Positions 35,204 to 43,289 of a stretch of 64,000 bases of DNA are shown here, piece by piece. Below the pieces are notes generated by a model that was not told the DNA's origin, did no database searches, and saw only the letters and a program-made list of their open reading frames with translations. How positions within the stretch are numbered: position 1 is the stretch's first letter; each line of letters begins with the position of its first letter. Source of the stretch: Phycisphaeraceae bacterium (GTDB lineage Bacteria > Planctomycetota > Phycisphaerae > Phycisphaerales > SM1A02). A program made the position numbers and the translations under genes. The stretch lies in contig CP054178.1 in NCBI GenBank assembly GCA_015709595.1, positions 2,857,205-2,921,204 of the forward strand, read 5' to 3'.

Positions 35204-35455
35204 TTGCAAAGTCCCGCTCTCCCCTTGCAAAGTCCCTGGCTCCCTTTGCAAAGTCCTTCGTTCCCTTTGCAAAGTCCCGCGTTCCCTTTGCAAAGTCCCG
35301 CGTTCCCTTTGCAAAGTCCCGCGTTCCCTTTGCAAAGTCCCCGCGCGCCACGTTCAAGTCCCTCCTTCCCTTTGCAAAGTCCCGCTCTCCCTCGTTCAAG
35401 GGAAGCGTTCCCTTGTTCAAGGCGCGCGTTCCCTTGTCAATTGCGCGCGGGGACT
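35204..35455. repeat. Strict 21-bp tandem array with palindromic core
   Basis: Twelve units spaced exactly 21 bases apart (starts 35204, 35225, 35246 ... 35435). The best units read TTGCAAAGTCCCGCGTTCCC plus one base, and CTTTGCAAAG is a perfect 10-bp palindrome. Units 8, 10, 11 and 12 are diverged (TTCAAG, CAATTG cores) but keep phase. Just after the array, GGACTTTGCAAG is an inverted partial copy. On the plus strand the unit would encode a P-F-A-K-S-R-V heptad, on the minus strand D-F-A-K-G-T-R. Confidence 0.9.
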
Positions 35456-35466
35456 TTGCAAGATGG

Positions 35467-36262
35467 CGGCCCCCCCACGCCACGGCGCGGCCCCCCCACG
35501 CCACGGCGCGGCCCCCCACCTGGCGGCGCGGGGCCGACCGCTCCCTCACGGTCGCGGCTCGCTCACGGATGGTCGCGGCTCACGCACGGGTGGTCGCGGC
35601 TCGCTCAGGGAGCCGCCCCTCTCACGCCACGGCGCGGGCCGACCGCTCCTCACGGTCGCGGCTCGCCCAGGAGCGCCCCTCTCACGCCACGGCGCGCCGG
35701 GCGACCGCCCCTCACGGTCGCGGCTCGCTCAGGAAGCGCCCCTCTCACGCCACGGCGCGGGCCGACCGCTCCCTCACGGTCGCGGCTCGCTCACGGATGG
35801 TCGCGGCTCGCTCAGGGAGCGCCCCCTCTCACGCCACGGCGCGGGCCGACCGCTCCCTCACGGTCGCGGCTCGCTCAGGGATGGTCGCGGCTCGCTCAGG
35901 GAGCGCCCCCTCTCACGCCACGGCGCGGGCCGACCGCTCCCTCACGGTCGCGGCTCGCTCACGGATGGTCGCGGCTCGCTCACGGATGGTCGCGGCTCAC
36001 GCACGGATAGTCGCGGCTCGCTCAGGGATGGTCGCGGCTCGCTCAGGGAGCGCCCCCTCTCACGCCACGGCGCGGCCCCCCCACCTGGCGGCGCGGGCCG
36101 ACCGCTCCCTCACGGTCGCGGCTCGCTCAGGGAGCGCCCCCTCTCACGCCACGGCGCGGGCCGACCGCTCCCTCACGGTCGCGGCTCGCTCAGGGATGGT
36201 CGCGGCTCACGCACGGATGGTCGCGGCTCGCTCAGGGAGCGACCCCTCCCACGCCACGGCGT
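35467..36262. repeat. Composite tandem array of two interleaved modules
   Basis: About ten copies of CACGCCACGGCG (often followed by CGGGCCGACCGCTCC) alternate with about eighteen copies of GGTCGCGGCTC, which occur singly or as two to five successive units of about 20-22 bases (CTCACGGATGGTCGCGGCTC). Each block tends to be bounded by CGCTCCCT and AGGGAGCG, which are complementary and could close an 8-bp stem around the GGTCGCGGCTC module. Single copies occur at cinA and folK. Confidence 0.88.
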
Positions 36263-36282
36263 GTCCGGAAACCGGGGGGAGT

Positions 36283-36365
36283 CCACCGATGAACACCGAT
36301 GAACGGAGATTCAGAGCATGATCTCTGAGTTCTGACCATCCGTGCTCATCCGTGTTCATCGGTGG
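36283..36365. repeat. Inverted repeat with 12-bp perfect arms
   Basis: CCACCGATGAAC (36283-36294) pairs with GTTCATCGGTGG (36354-36365). Inside, TCAGAG and CTCTGA form a second, smaller stem. The arms contain a partial direct repeat of CACCGATGAAC. No transposase remnant is seen within the 83 bases. Confidence 0.8.
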
Positions 36366-36419
36366 ATCGAGTGCCTGTTCTCCGGCGCTCCGGTTCCGCC
36401 GTTCGGTGTGCCCGTTGCT

Positions 36420-36467
36420 TCGATCCCTCGGCGTCTGGATGCCTTGATGCCTTGATCCCTCGTACCC
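36420..36467. repeat. GATGCCTTGATCCCTCG-type repeat upstream of cinA
   Basis: Degenerate series TCGATCCCTCG, GGATGCCTTGATGCCTTGAT and CCCTCG ending eight bases before the cinA ATG. It matches the run at 30320-30368 and shorter copies at 60881-60915. Confidence 0.75.
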
Positions 36468-36474
36468 TGTCCCG

Positions 36475-37794
36475 ATGAACGCCGCGATTCTCTCCATCGG
36501 CGATGAACTGGTCACCGGGCTGACGGTGGACACGAACTCGTCGTGGCTGGCGGGGCGGCTCATCGCCCGCGGGCTGACGGTTGTAGAGACGCGGTCCGTT
36601 CCCGACGATCGAGCCCGCATCGCTCAGGCGATCCGCGAGCTGGGCGTGCGCGTCGGTGCGCTGGTCATCACGGGCGGGCTGGGTCCGACGCCGGATGATC
36701 TGACGCGGGAAGCGCTGGGCGATGTGCTCACCCCCGGCGAGCCGCTGGAGCGGGACGAGGCGGCGGAGCGGCTCATCGAGCGCTGGTTCGCCCGCACGGG
36801 GCGGGCCATGCCGGAGTCGAACCGTCGGCAGGCGCAGCGGCCGCGCGGGGCGGTGATGATTCCCAACGCGCACGGCACCGCCCCCGGCATCGCCGCCGCA
36901 TGGGGCGAGGGGGGCTGCCGCATCCTCGTGATGCCCGGCGTGCCCCGCGAGATGAAGCCGATGTTCGAGGAGAACGCGGATGCCTGTCTGCCACGGGATG
37001 ACCGGCAGGTGACGGTGATCCGCAGCATTCACACCTGCGGCCTCGGCGAGTCCGACCTGGCGCAGCGGCTGGGTTCGATCCTGTCGCGCGACCGGCAGCC
37101 GCAGGTCGGCACCGCGGCGGGGGGGTCGATGGTGAGCGTGCGCATCTACGCCCGCGGCCCGGCGGCGCAGGCGGCAAGGGACGCGGAGCAGACCCGGCGC
37201 GAGGTGGAGCCGATTCTGTCGCCGTACGCGTACGGGTGCGATGGTGAGTCGCTGCCCGCCGCGCTGCTGCGGGAACTGGCGCAGCGGGGGCTGACCATCG
37301 CCACGGCGGAATCCTGCACCGGCGGCCTGGCGGGGCAGCTCATCACGTCGGCGCCCGGCTCCAGCGCGTGGTACCGGGGCGGGTGGGTGACGTACTCCAA
37401 CGACCTGAAGGTCGCGTGCCTGGATGTTCCGATGGCGATGATCCGGGCGCATGGGGCGGTGTCGGAGCCGGTCGCGTGCGCGATGGCCGGGGGCGCGCTG
37501 CGCCGGGCCCAGAGCAACCTGGCGGTGTCCATCACGGGTGTGGCGGGACCGGACGGCGGGACGGAGGCCAAGCCGGTGGGGACGGTGTGGATCGGCTGCG
37601 GGCGGACGTCGGGCGACGCGGTGGAGACATGGGCGCGTCACTTCCGCTTCGGGGGCGACCGCGAGGCCATCCGCGAGCGGGCCGCGCGCACGGCGCTGCA
37701 GATGGCGCGCTGGGCGGCCCTCGGCGTGGACCGGCGCACGCCGCTGCTGGGCGAGGTGGTGAGTACGATGGCGGAAAGCGAGCCGCGACCGTGA
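36475..37794 (+). CDS. cinA: CinA: NMN deamidase / competence-damage protein
   Basis: A two-domain protein of 439 residues. The N-terminal MoCF-like domain (ILSIGDELVTGLTVDTNSSW, ITGGLGPTPDDLTREAL) has ADP-ribose pyrophosphatase activity in characterised members. The C-terminal domain holds TAESCTGGL with Ser280 as the nicotinamide mononucleotide deamidase nucleophile, and SITGVAGPDGGTEAKPVGTV. It would recycle pyridine nucleotides. The final residues and stop codon (ESEPRP-stop) come from an inverted copy of the GGTCGCGGCTC repeat, so the true family C-terminus probably ends just before. Confidence 0.93.
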   Translation: MNAAILSIGDELVTGLTVDTNSSWLAGRLIARGLTVVETRSVPDDRARIAQAIRELGVRVGALVITGGLGPTPDDLTREALGDVLTPGEPLERDEAAERLIERWFARTGRAMPESNRRQAQRPRGAVMIPNAHGTAPGIAAAWGEGGCRILVMPGVPREMKPMFEENADACLPRDDRQVTVIRSIHTCGLGESDLAQRLGSILSRDRQPQVGTAAGGSMVSVRIYARGPAAQAARDAEQTRREVEPILSPYAYGCDGESLPAALLRELAQRGLTIATAESCTGGLAGQLITSAPGSSAWYRGGWVTYSNDLKVACLDVPMAMIRAHGAVSEPVACAMAGGALRRAQSNLAVSITGVAGPDGGTEAKPVGTVWIGCGRTSGDAVETWARHFRFGGDREAIRERAARTALQMARWAALGVDRRTPLLGEVVSTMAESEPRP

Positions 37795-37802
37795 GGGAGC
37801 GG
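37778..37802 (-). repeat. Inverted single copy of the GGTCGCGGCTC repeat over the cinA stop
   Basis: On the minus strand these 25 bases read CCGCTCCCTCACGGTCGCGG then CTCGC, identical to the commonest unit of the 35.5-36.2 kb array. The cinA TGA lies inside it. Confidence 0.88.
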
Positions 37803-37816
37803 TGGGTTTGGTCGGG

Positions 37817-38455
37817 ATGAGAGCGAGCAACCGCCAGGTGAACGTTGAACAATCGAATGAGGGCTCGGAAGAATCGGCGCACCAACCGCTTCCTCACGGT
37901 CGCGGCTCGCTGAAGGCGGCGCCTCACCCGCTCCCTGACGGTCGCGGCTCGCTGAAGGCGGGAGTCGAGCGGAGCGCCTTCATCGCGCTGGGCTCGAACC
38001 TGGGCGATCGCGCCGGGCATCTGCGGCGGGCGCTGGCGCTGCTGGGTGGGACGCCGGGGGTCCGCGTCGTCGCGGTCAGTTCGTTTCACGAGACTGACCC
38101 GGTGGGTGATGCGGATCAGCCGAGGTTTCTCAACGCCGCGGCGCATCTGGCGACGTCGCGTTCGCCGCGCGACCTGCTGGAGGTGCTGCTGGGCGTCGAG
38201 CGTGAACTGGGGCGCGTGCGGCGTCCTGCGGAGCGGTGGGGGCCGCGCACGATCGACCTGGACCTGCTGCTGATGGGCGACCTGGTCGTGGAGGAGCCGG
38301 GTCTGACGCTGCCGCATCCGCGGATGCACGAGCGGGCGTTCGTGCTGGAGCCGCTGGCGGAGATCGCGGCGGGCGTGGTCCACCCGGTGCTGAAGCGGTC
38401 CATCGGCGTTCTGCGGGACGAGGCGCGGCGGCGCGGCTGCTGTTCGCAGCCGTGA
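37817..38455 (+). CDS. folK: 2-amino-4-hydroxy-6-hydroxymethyldihydropteridine pyrophosphokinase
   Basis: HPPK of folate synthesis, transferring pyrophosphate from ATP to the pterin. The catalytic domain begins at AFIALGSNLGDR and includes SSFHETDPVG, NAAAHLAT and RWGPRTIDLDLLLMGD, the ATP- and magnesium-binding end. The preceding 52 residues are not part of the family; they contain two repeat-encoded copies of PLPHGRGSLKA / PLPDGRGSLKA. No ATG, GTG or TTG lies between the repeats and the catalytic domain, so translation must cross them unless CTG is used. ATG 37817 is chosen; GTG 37802 and 37838 are alternatives. Confidence 0.88.
   Translation: MRASNRQVNVEQSNEGSEESAHQPLPHGRGSLKAAPHPLPDGRGSLKAGVERSAFIALGSNLGDRAGHLRRALALLGGTPGVRVVAVSSFHETDPVGDADQPRFLNAAAHLATSRSPRDLLEVLLGVERELGRVRRPAERWGPRTIDLDLLLMGDLVVEEPGLTLPHPRMHERAFVLEPLAEIAAGVVHPVLKRSIGVLRDEARRRGCCSQP
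37886..37961 (+). repeat. Two direct copies of the GGTCGCGGCTC repeat within the folK N-terminus
   Basis: Units at 37886-37919 and 37927-37961 share CACGGTCGCGGCTCGCTGAA-type sequence (second copy GACGG) and continue into GGCGG. Spacing is 41 bases, and each copy is in the frame that avoids a stop (H-G-R-G-S-L). Confidence 0.88.
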
Positions 38456-38517
38456 TCGGCGCGCGGCGGATCGCCGTATGATGGTGGGGCCGCCGCGCCC
38501 CCCGGGAGGGATCCACC

Positions 38518-39816
38518 ATGCGAAGACGGAATGGAGCCGCAGCGTCGTTCGTGCTGGCGTGCCTGGCGGCGTGCGGCGCGGTGACCGCTGCGGCCGCGCC
38601 GCCCGATGCGACGGCGCTGCGCACCTTCGCGGAGATGGTGAAGCGGCACCGCGAGACGCCCAGCGTGACGGTGAAGTGCGAGATCGAGATGCTGACGCCC
38701 AAACCGGGTCAGCCGCTGGAGCGGACCAGCCGCACGGCGGAAATCGTGTTCAGCAAGGGGGGCCGCGGGCGCCTCACCTACGACGACTACACCGTGTACG
38801 TGGGCGATGGAAGAATCCGGCTGATCCACAAGTCCAATGATGCGCAGTTCTTCGAGGTGGAGGCGACCGAGTTCATCAACAGTTTCATCGTGTACGACTG
38901 CTTCGGGCGGTTCGACCGCATTCCGCTGCCGCACCTGGCGGTGTTCTGGGGCGGCGACGACACGGAGGAGCTGCTGATGGAGATCTTCGCCGACACGCCC
39001 GATCTGCTGCCGCGGTCGGTGAGCGACCGCACGGTGGACGGTCAGCCGGTGCGCACGATCGAACTGAAGGGCGACGAGTCGTCGATGTCGATCAACCTCG
39101 ACCCGCGCACGATGTTCATCCGCTCGATCACGCATCGCTCGCCCGCGCCGTTCGTGCCGGAGGGTGAGCAGACGCACGCGTACCTGTTCACGTACACGGT
39201 GCATGATCCGCCGCTGGAGCCGGGTTCGTTCGCCTTCCAGCCCGGCGCGCGGACGAAGATTGACGACGTGACCCTGCTCGTTCCCAGGCCGGAGCCGCCG
39301 GAAGGCGAGGCGCGGGAGATGGAGGCGCCGGCGCCGCGCCCGGCGGGGCAGTGGGTGGGCAAGGTCGCGCCGGCCTTCACGCTGACGGGCGGGGACGGGC
39401 GCACCGTGGCGCTGGGCGACCTGCGCGGCAAGGTGGTGGTCATCGACTTCTGGGCGGTCTGGTGTCCGCCGTGCCGGGCCGCGTTGCCGGAGCTGCACCG
39501 CGTCGCGGCGTGGGCGAAGGAGAAGGGGCTGGCGGTGGAGGTGTACGCGATCAACACGTTCGAGGCCGGCGCCGGCCCCGCCGACAAGCGCACCGGGGCG
39601 ATGAAGTACTGGCGGGAGCAGGGGCTGACGCTGCCGGTGCTGTTCGACCTCGACAACGCGGTGGCGGGTCTGTACGGCGTGACGGGCATTCCCGCGACGT
39701 TCGTGATCGGGCCGGATGGCGTGGTCGTGTCGCAGCACGCCGGGTTCCCCAGCGACTACGCCGAGTCCCTCAAGCGGGCGATCGAGAAGGCGGCGGGGGG
39801 CGGCGGGAAGGACTGA
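38518..39816 (+). CDS. Secreted two-domain protein: DUF2092-like domain plus TlpA-type thioredoxin
   Basis: A 432-residue exported protein with a signal peptide to about residue 27. Residues 30-260 form a lipid-carrier-like beta domain of the DUF2092/LolA type (GRGRLTYDDYTVYVGDGRIR). Residues about 280-430 are a TlpA/ResA-like thioredoxin: KVVVIDFWAVWCPPCRAALP with active site Cys316-Pro-Pro-Cys319 and the cis-proline loop TGIPATFVI. It may reduce envelope disulfides or serve cytochrome maturation. This fusion is frequent in planctomycetes as far as I know; its partner is unknown. Confidence 0.83.
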   Translation: MRRRNGAAASFVLACLAACGAVTAAAAPPDATALRTFAEMVKRHRETPSVTVKCEIEMLTPKPGQPLERTSRTAEIVFSKGGRGRLTYDDYTVYVGDGRIRLIHKSNDAQFFEVEATEFINSFIVYDCFGRFDRIPLPHLAVFWGGDDTEELLMEIFADTPDLLPRSVSDRTVDGQPVRTIELKGDESSMSINLDPRTMFIRSITHRSPAPFVPEGEQTHAYLFTYTVHDPPLEPGSFAFQPGARTKIDDVTLLVPRPEPPEGEAREMEAPAPRPAGQWVGKVAPAFTLTGGDGRTVALGDLRGKVVVIDFWAVWCPPCRAALPELHRVAAWAKEKGLAVEVYAINTFEAGAGPADKRTGAMKYWREQGLTLPVLFDLDNAVAGLYGVTGIPATFVIGPDGVVVSQHAGFPSDYAESLKRAIEKAAGGGGKD

Positions 39817-39840
39817 GGAGCGGGGAGCGCCGGGTTGCAG

Positions 39841-39864
39841 GGTTCGAGTTCCGGGTTCCGAGTG
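39841..39864. repeat. Octamer-type repeat before the oxidoreductase gene
   Basis: GGTTCGAGTTCCGGGTTCCG plus AGTG, the same family as at 30246-30270 and 35009-35036. Confidence 0.75.
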
Positions 39865-39951
39865 TCACTGAATCGCCCATCAACGGCCGAATATCGAGGA
39901 CCGACGACCGGGTCCCCGTCCGCCGCCTCGCGCGTGCCGCCATCTTCACCC

Positions 39952-42900
39952 ATGTCCGACCTGCACCTCGCCGTCCTGCCCGCTTCCGCTGACATTGGCG
40001 ATCCGCACGACCGCGCGCTGGCGGCGGCGCTTCGCGCCCGCATCGAGGGCGAGGTTCGTTTCGGGCGGCACGATCGGCTGCTCTACGCCACCGACGCGAG
40101 CATCTTCCAGGTCGAGCCGATGGGCGTGGTGCTGCCGCGCTCGCTGGATGATCTGCGGGCCGTGGTGCGGTTCGCCGCGGAGCGGGGGCTGGTGATTCTG
40201 CCGCGCGGCGGGGGCACGTCGCTCGCGGGGCAGGCGGTCAACCGCGCGCTGGTGATCGACTGCTCGAAGTTCCTGCGGAGCGTGACGCGGATTGATGCGG
40301 AGGCGCGCCGCGTCACGGTCGAGCCGGGCGCGGTGCTGGATGATCTCAACCGCGCGCTGGCGCCGCACGGACTGGTGTTCGGGCCGGATGTCGCCACGTC
40401 CGGCCACGCCACGCTGGGCGGGATGATCGGCAACAACTCGGCGGGGGCGCGATCGATTCTGTACGGCCGCACCGTGGAGCACGTGATCGCCCTGCGGGCC
40501 ATGCTGGCCGACGGCTCGGAGCACGTGTTCGAGGAAGGCGCGGGCGAGCGCGACCCGATCATCCGCGACCTGACGGCGCGCGTGGCGGCGATCGTGCAGC
40601 GCGTGCGCGAGCCGGTCCGCGCCCGGTACCCGAAGATCGTCCGCCGCGTCAACGGCTACAACCTCGACCTGATCCTCGATCAGATCGAGCGCTCGACGCC
40701 GGGCACGCTGGATCGCGTGAACCTGGCGCACCTGCTGTGCGGGTCGGAAGGCACGCTGGCGGTGACGATGGAGGCCACGCTCAACGCCGTGCCGCTGCCG
40801 GCCAGGCGCGGGCTGGCGATCGTGGCGTTCGACAGCGTGGACGCCGCGCTGGCGATGCTCGCGCCGGTGCTGGCGACGAAGCCCTCGGCCGTGGAACTGC
40901 TCGATGATGTGGTGATCGAGATGGCGCGGGCCAACACCGGGTGCCGCGGGTACGTGGACCTGCTGCCAAGGGCCGCCGCGGGCCGCACGGACGCGGTGCT
41001 GTACGTGGAGTATTCCGTCGATGCGGACGCCGCGCTGAGCGAGCGCTTCGCCGCCCTGCGCGCCGGCGTGGGCGATGCGGGAATGCAGGTCTACACCGAC
41101 CCCGCCGCGATGATGGATGCGTGGACCCTGCGCCGGAGCGGCGAGCCGCTGCTGCACGCGATTCCCGGGAATCGCAAGCCGGTGAGTTTCATCGAGGACA
41201 CCGCGGTCGATCCCGCGCGGCTGGCGGCGTTCGTGCACGAGTTCCGCGCCATCGTGGCCCGGCACGGCACGCGGGCGGCGTACTACGCCCACGCCTCGGT
41301 CGGGTGTCTGCACATCCGCCCCCTCATCGACCTGCACGAGGCGGACGACCTCGACCGGATGGAGGCGATCGCGCGCGAGGTGACGGACCTTGTCGTGCGC
41401 TTCGGCGGCGCGCTCTCGGGCGAGCACGGCGACGGGCGGGCCAGGTCGCACCTGCTGGAGCGCTTCTACGGCCCCGAGATCATCGCCGCCTTCCGCGACA
41501 TCAAGCGGCTCTTCGACCCCGGCAACCGTCTCAACCCGGGCAACATCGTCGATCCCTCGCCGCACGCCCTGCGGGAGCATCTGCGCGTCAGCCCGCTGGG
41601 CGGGGCGCTGCGCGTGCCGGACGGCCCGACGTTTTTCCACTACGAACACGGGCTGCGCGAGGCCGTGGAGCAGTGCAACGGCGCGGGGCTGTGCCGGCGA
41701 ACGCGGGGAGGGACCATGTGCCCCTCGTACCGGGCGTCGCTGGATGAGCGGCATTCCACGCGCGGCCGCGGCAACGCCCTGCGGCTGGCGATCACGGGGC
41801 AGGCGGGGAAGCGTGAAACACAGAGGGCCGCGGAGGGCCACGGAGAGGAAAAGGAGAGAGGTCAGAAAGCGGAAGTCCGCGGTCAGCGGTCAGATATCCG
41901 AAGACCTGCTCCTCGGTCTGCTGATGGCTCATTCCTCGATCCTCAGCCCTCTCCTTCGCTCGGCGCCTCGGCGGCTGTGTCGCCCGTCTCGGCCTGGGAC
42001 GACGCTGAAACGCTGGCCACGCTCGATCTCTGTCTCTCATGCAAGGCGTGCAAGCACGAGTGTCCGAGCAACGTGGACATCGCCAAGCTGAAGGCGGAGT
42101 ACCTCGGCCAGCGATTCGCCGCGGGGGCGCGGGTGCCGCTGGCCACGCGACTGATCGGGCGGGTGCGCGCGCTCAACCGAATCGGTTCGGCGTTGTATCC
42201 GCTGACGAACCTGCTCACTCGATTCCCGCCGACGGCGTGGCTGATCCGGCGCGCGATGAACATTGATGCGCGGCGGTCGCTGCCGAGGTTCGGACCGTCG
42301 CTGCTGACGTGGCGGACGAAGCGGGAGAGAGCCATTGCTCCAGACCTCTCCGGGGGGGAGAAGGTGAAGGAGGCGCCGGCGTTGGTGCTGCTGCCCGACT
42401 GCTTCACCTGTTTCAACGAGCCGCACATCGGCCGGGCGGCGATCCGCGTGCTGGAGCACCTGGGCTACCGCGTGATGCTGCCGAACTTCGGAGGCGGCCC
42501 AGCCGGCTGCTGCGGACGATCGCTCATGTCGGTCGGCATGATGCGGGAAGCCGTCGATGCCTGCCGCGCCACGGCGGCGGCGATGCTTGATCTCGTTCAG
42601 CGCGAGCGGCCCGTCGCCATCGTCGCCGTCGAGCCGAGCTGCCTCTCCGCGATCAAGGATGACTGGCTCGATCTGACGCTCGGGCTGGCCCGCGATCGTC
42701 TGCGCGAGCTGGCCGACCGCGCCTGGCTGGTGGAGGAGTTCATCGCCGCCCGGTGGGATGAACATCCGCGGGACCGGCGTTCGGACATCTCACATCCCCG
42801 GGGTGAGGACGCCGCGCGCGCCGTCGTCGCGATGCATCAGCACTGCCATCACAAGGCCGTCCTCGGCCCAAGCGCCCTGCCGTCGCTGCTCCGCCGCCTG

Positions 42901-43161
42901 CTGGGGCCGGAGCGTGTGCGGGTGCTCGATTCGGGCTGCTGCGGCCTGGCCGGCGGCTTCGGCTATGCCCCGCATCGCTTCGACCTGTCGATGGCGATCG
43001 GGGAGCAGTCGCTGCTGCCAGCTGTGCGCGAGGCGGGTGAAGAGTCCGCCGTCATCCTGGCCAATGGCACGAGCTGCCGCCATCAGATCCGCGACGGCGC
43101 GGGAATGCACCCGGAGCATCCAATCGAGTGGCTGGCCCGCCTGCTGAACGTGGGAACGTGA
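39952..43161 (+). CDS. FAD-linked oxidase fused to Fe-S and CCG domains (D-2-hydroxyacid dehydrogenase-like)
   Basis: A 1069-residue oxidoreductase. The N-terminal FAD domain (RGGGTSLAGQAV, GHATLGGMIGNNSAGARSIL) is of the GlcD/VAO type. The middle holds C-x6-C-x8-CP near residue 575 and then CLSCKACKHECPSNVD near 694-709, the ferredoxin-like site. Two cysteine-rich CCG motifs (CCGRSLMSVG, CCGLAGGFGY) end it. Characterised YdiJ-like relatives oxidise D-2-hydroxyacids such as D-2-hydroxyglutarate. Residues about 617-680 are an in-frame insert with low-complexity, repeat-like coding sequence. The ATG at 39952 follows a repeat-rich leader. Confidence 0.87.
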   Translation: MSDLHLAVLPASADIGDPHDRALAAALRARIEGEVRFGRHDRLLYATDASIFQVEPMGVVLPRSLDDLRAVVRFAAERGLVILPRGGGTSLAGQAVNRALVIDCSKFLRSVTRIDAEARRVTVEPGAVLDDLNRALAPHGLVFGPDVATSGHATLGGMIGNNSAGARSILYGRTVEHVIALRAMLADGSEHVFEEGAGERDPIIRDLTARVAAIVQRVREPVRARYPKIVRRVNGYNLDLILDQIERSTPGTLDRVNLAHLLCGSEGTLAVTMEATLNAVPLPARRGLAIVAFDSVDAALAMLAPVLATKPSAVELLDDVVIEMARANTGCRGYVDLLPRAAAGRTDAVLYVEYSVDADAALSERFAALRAGVGDAGMQVYTDPAAMMDAWTLRRSGEPLLHAIPGNRKPVSFIEDTAVDPARLAAFVHEFRAIVARHGTRAAYYAHASVGCLHIRPLIDLHEADDLDRMEAIAREVTDLVVRFGGALSGEHGDGRARSHLLERFYGPEIIAAFRDIKRLFDPGNRLNPGNIVDPSPHALREHLRVSPLGGALRVPDGPTFFHYEHGLREAVEQCNGAGLCRRTRGGTMCPSYRASLDERHSTRGRGNALRLAITGQAGKRETQRAAEGHGEEKERGQKAEVRGQRSDIRRPAPRSADGSFLDPQPSPSLGASAAVSPVSAWDDAETLATLDLCLSCKACKHECPSNVDIAKLKAEYLGQRFAAGARVPLATRLIGRVRALNRIGSALYPLTNLLTRFPPTAWLIRRAMNIDARRSLPRFGPSLLTWRTKRERAIAPDLSGGEKVKEAPALVLLPDCFTCFNEPHIGRAAIRVLEHLGYRVMLPNFGGGPAGCCGRSLMSVGMMREAVDACRATAAAMLDLVQRERPVAIVAVEPSCLSAIKDDWLDLTLGLARDRLRELADRAWLVEEFIAARWDEHPRDRRSDISHPRGEDAARAVVAMHQHCHHKAVLGPSALPSLLRRLLGPERVRVLDSGCCGLAGGFGYAPHRFDLSMAIGEQSLLPAVREAGEESAVILANGTSCRHQIRDGAGMHPEHPIEWLARLLNVGT
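41801..41991. repeat. In-frame repeat-derived insert in the FAD/Fe-S oxidoreductase
   Basis: Between the conserved NALRLAITGQ and the ferredoxin site lie about 191 bases whose composition differs from the flanks: purine-rich AACACAGAGGGCCGCGGAGG, then GGTCAGCGGTCAG direct repeats. The encoded KRETQRAAEGHGEEKERGQK has no family counterpart. The frame is preserved. Confidence 0.65.
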
Positions 43162-43289
43162 TCGATCGGGCAGGTCCATCCGTGAGCGGCGCTCCAGCCG
43201 CCTGACGGCGGAACGGACAGGTCGCTCGGGCGCCGGGTGGGAACGACTCGGACGGAAGCCGGTACCATGAGCGTCTCGAAGGAAGGATC

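Larger units (their letters stand above)
34972..36474. other. 1.5-kb non-coding repeat island
   Basis: This gap between pyk and cinA is filled with repeats: heptamer and octamer copies (34965-35036), a strict 21-bp tandem array (35204-35455), a composite array of GGTCGCGGCTC and CACGCCACGGCG modules (35467-36262), a 12-bp-arm inverted repeat (36283-36365) and a GATGCCTTGATCCCTCG run (36420-36467). All three plus-strand frames stay open across most of it because the units lack stop codons, so length of open frame is no evidence of a gene here. I see no supported gene. Confidence 0.85.

Noticed and set aside
35204-36262. CRISPR array
   Set aside because: The arrays lack unique spacers between constant repeats, the unit lengths are wrong, and no cas genes are in the window.
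34949-36321. Three overlapping long plus-strand open frames across the repeat island, and one on the minus strand with D-F-A-K-G-T-R heptads
   Set aside because: All frames are open because the units lack stop codons. Each frame runs from unrelated sequence, none has a ribosome site or a family resemblance, and the minus-strand one extends deep into pyk.
42347-42362. CTCTCCGGGGGGGAGA as a third copy of the 58.2-kb hairpin repeat
   Set aside because: Only the short stem is shared and the GTGAGGG tail is absent. It may be related, but the match is too short to claim.
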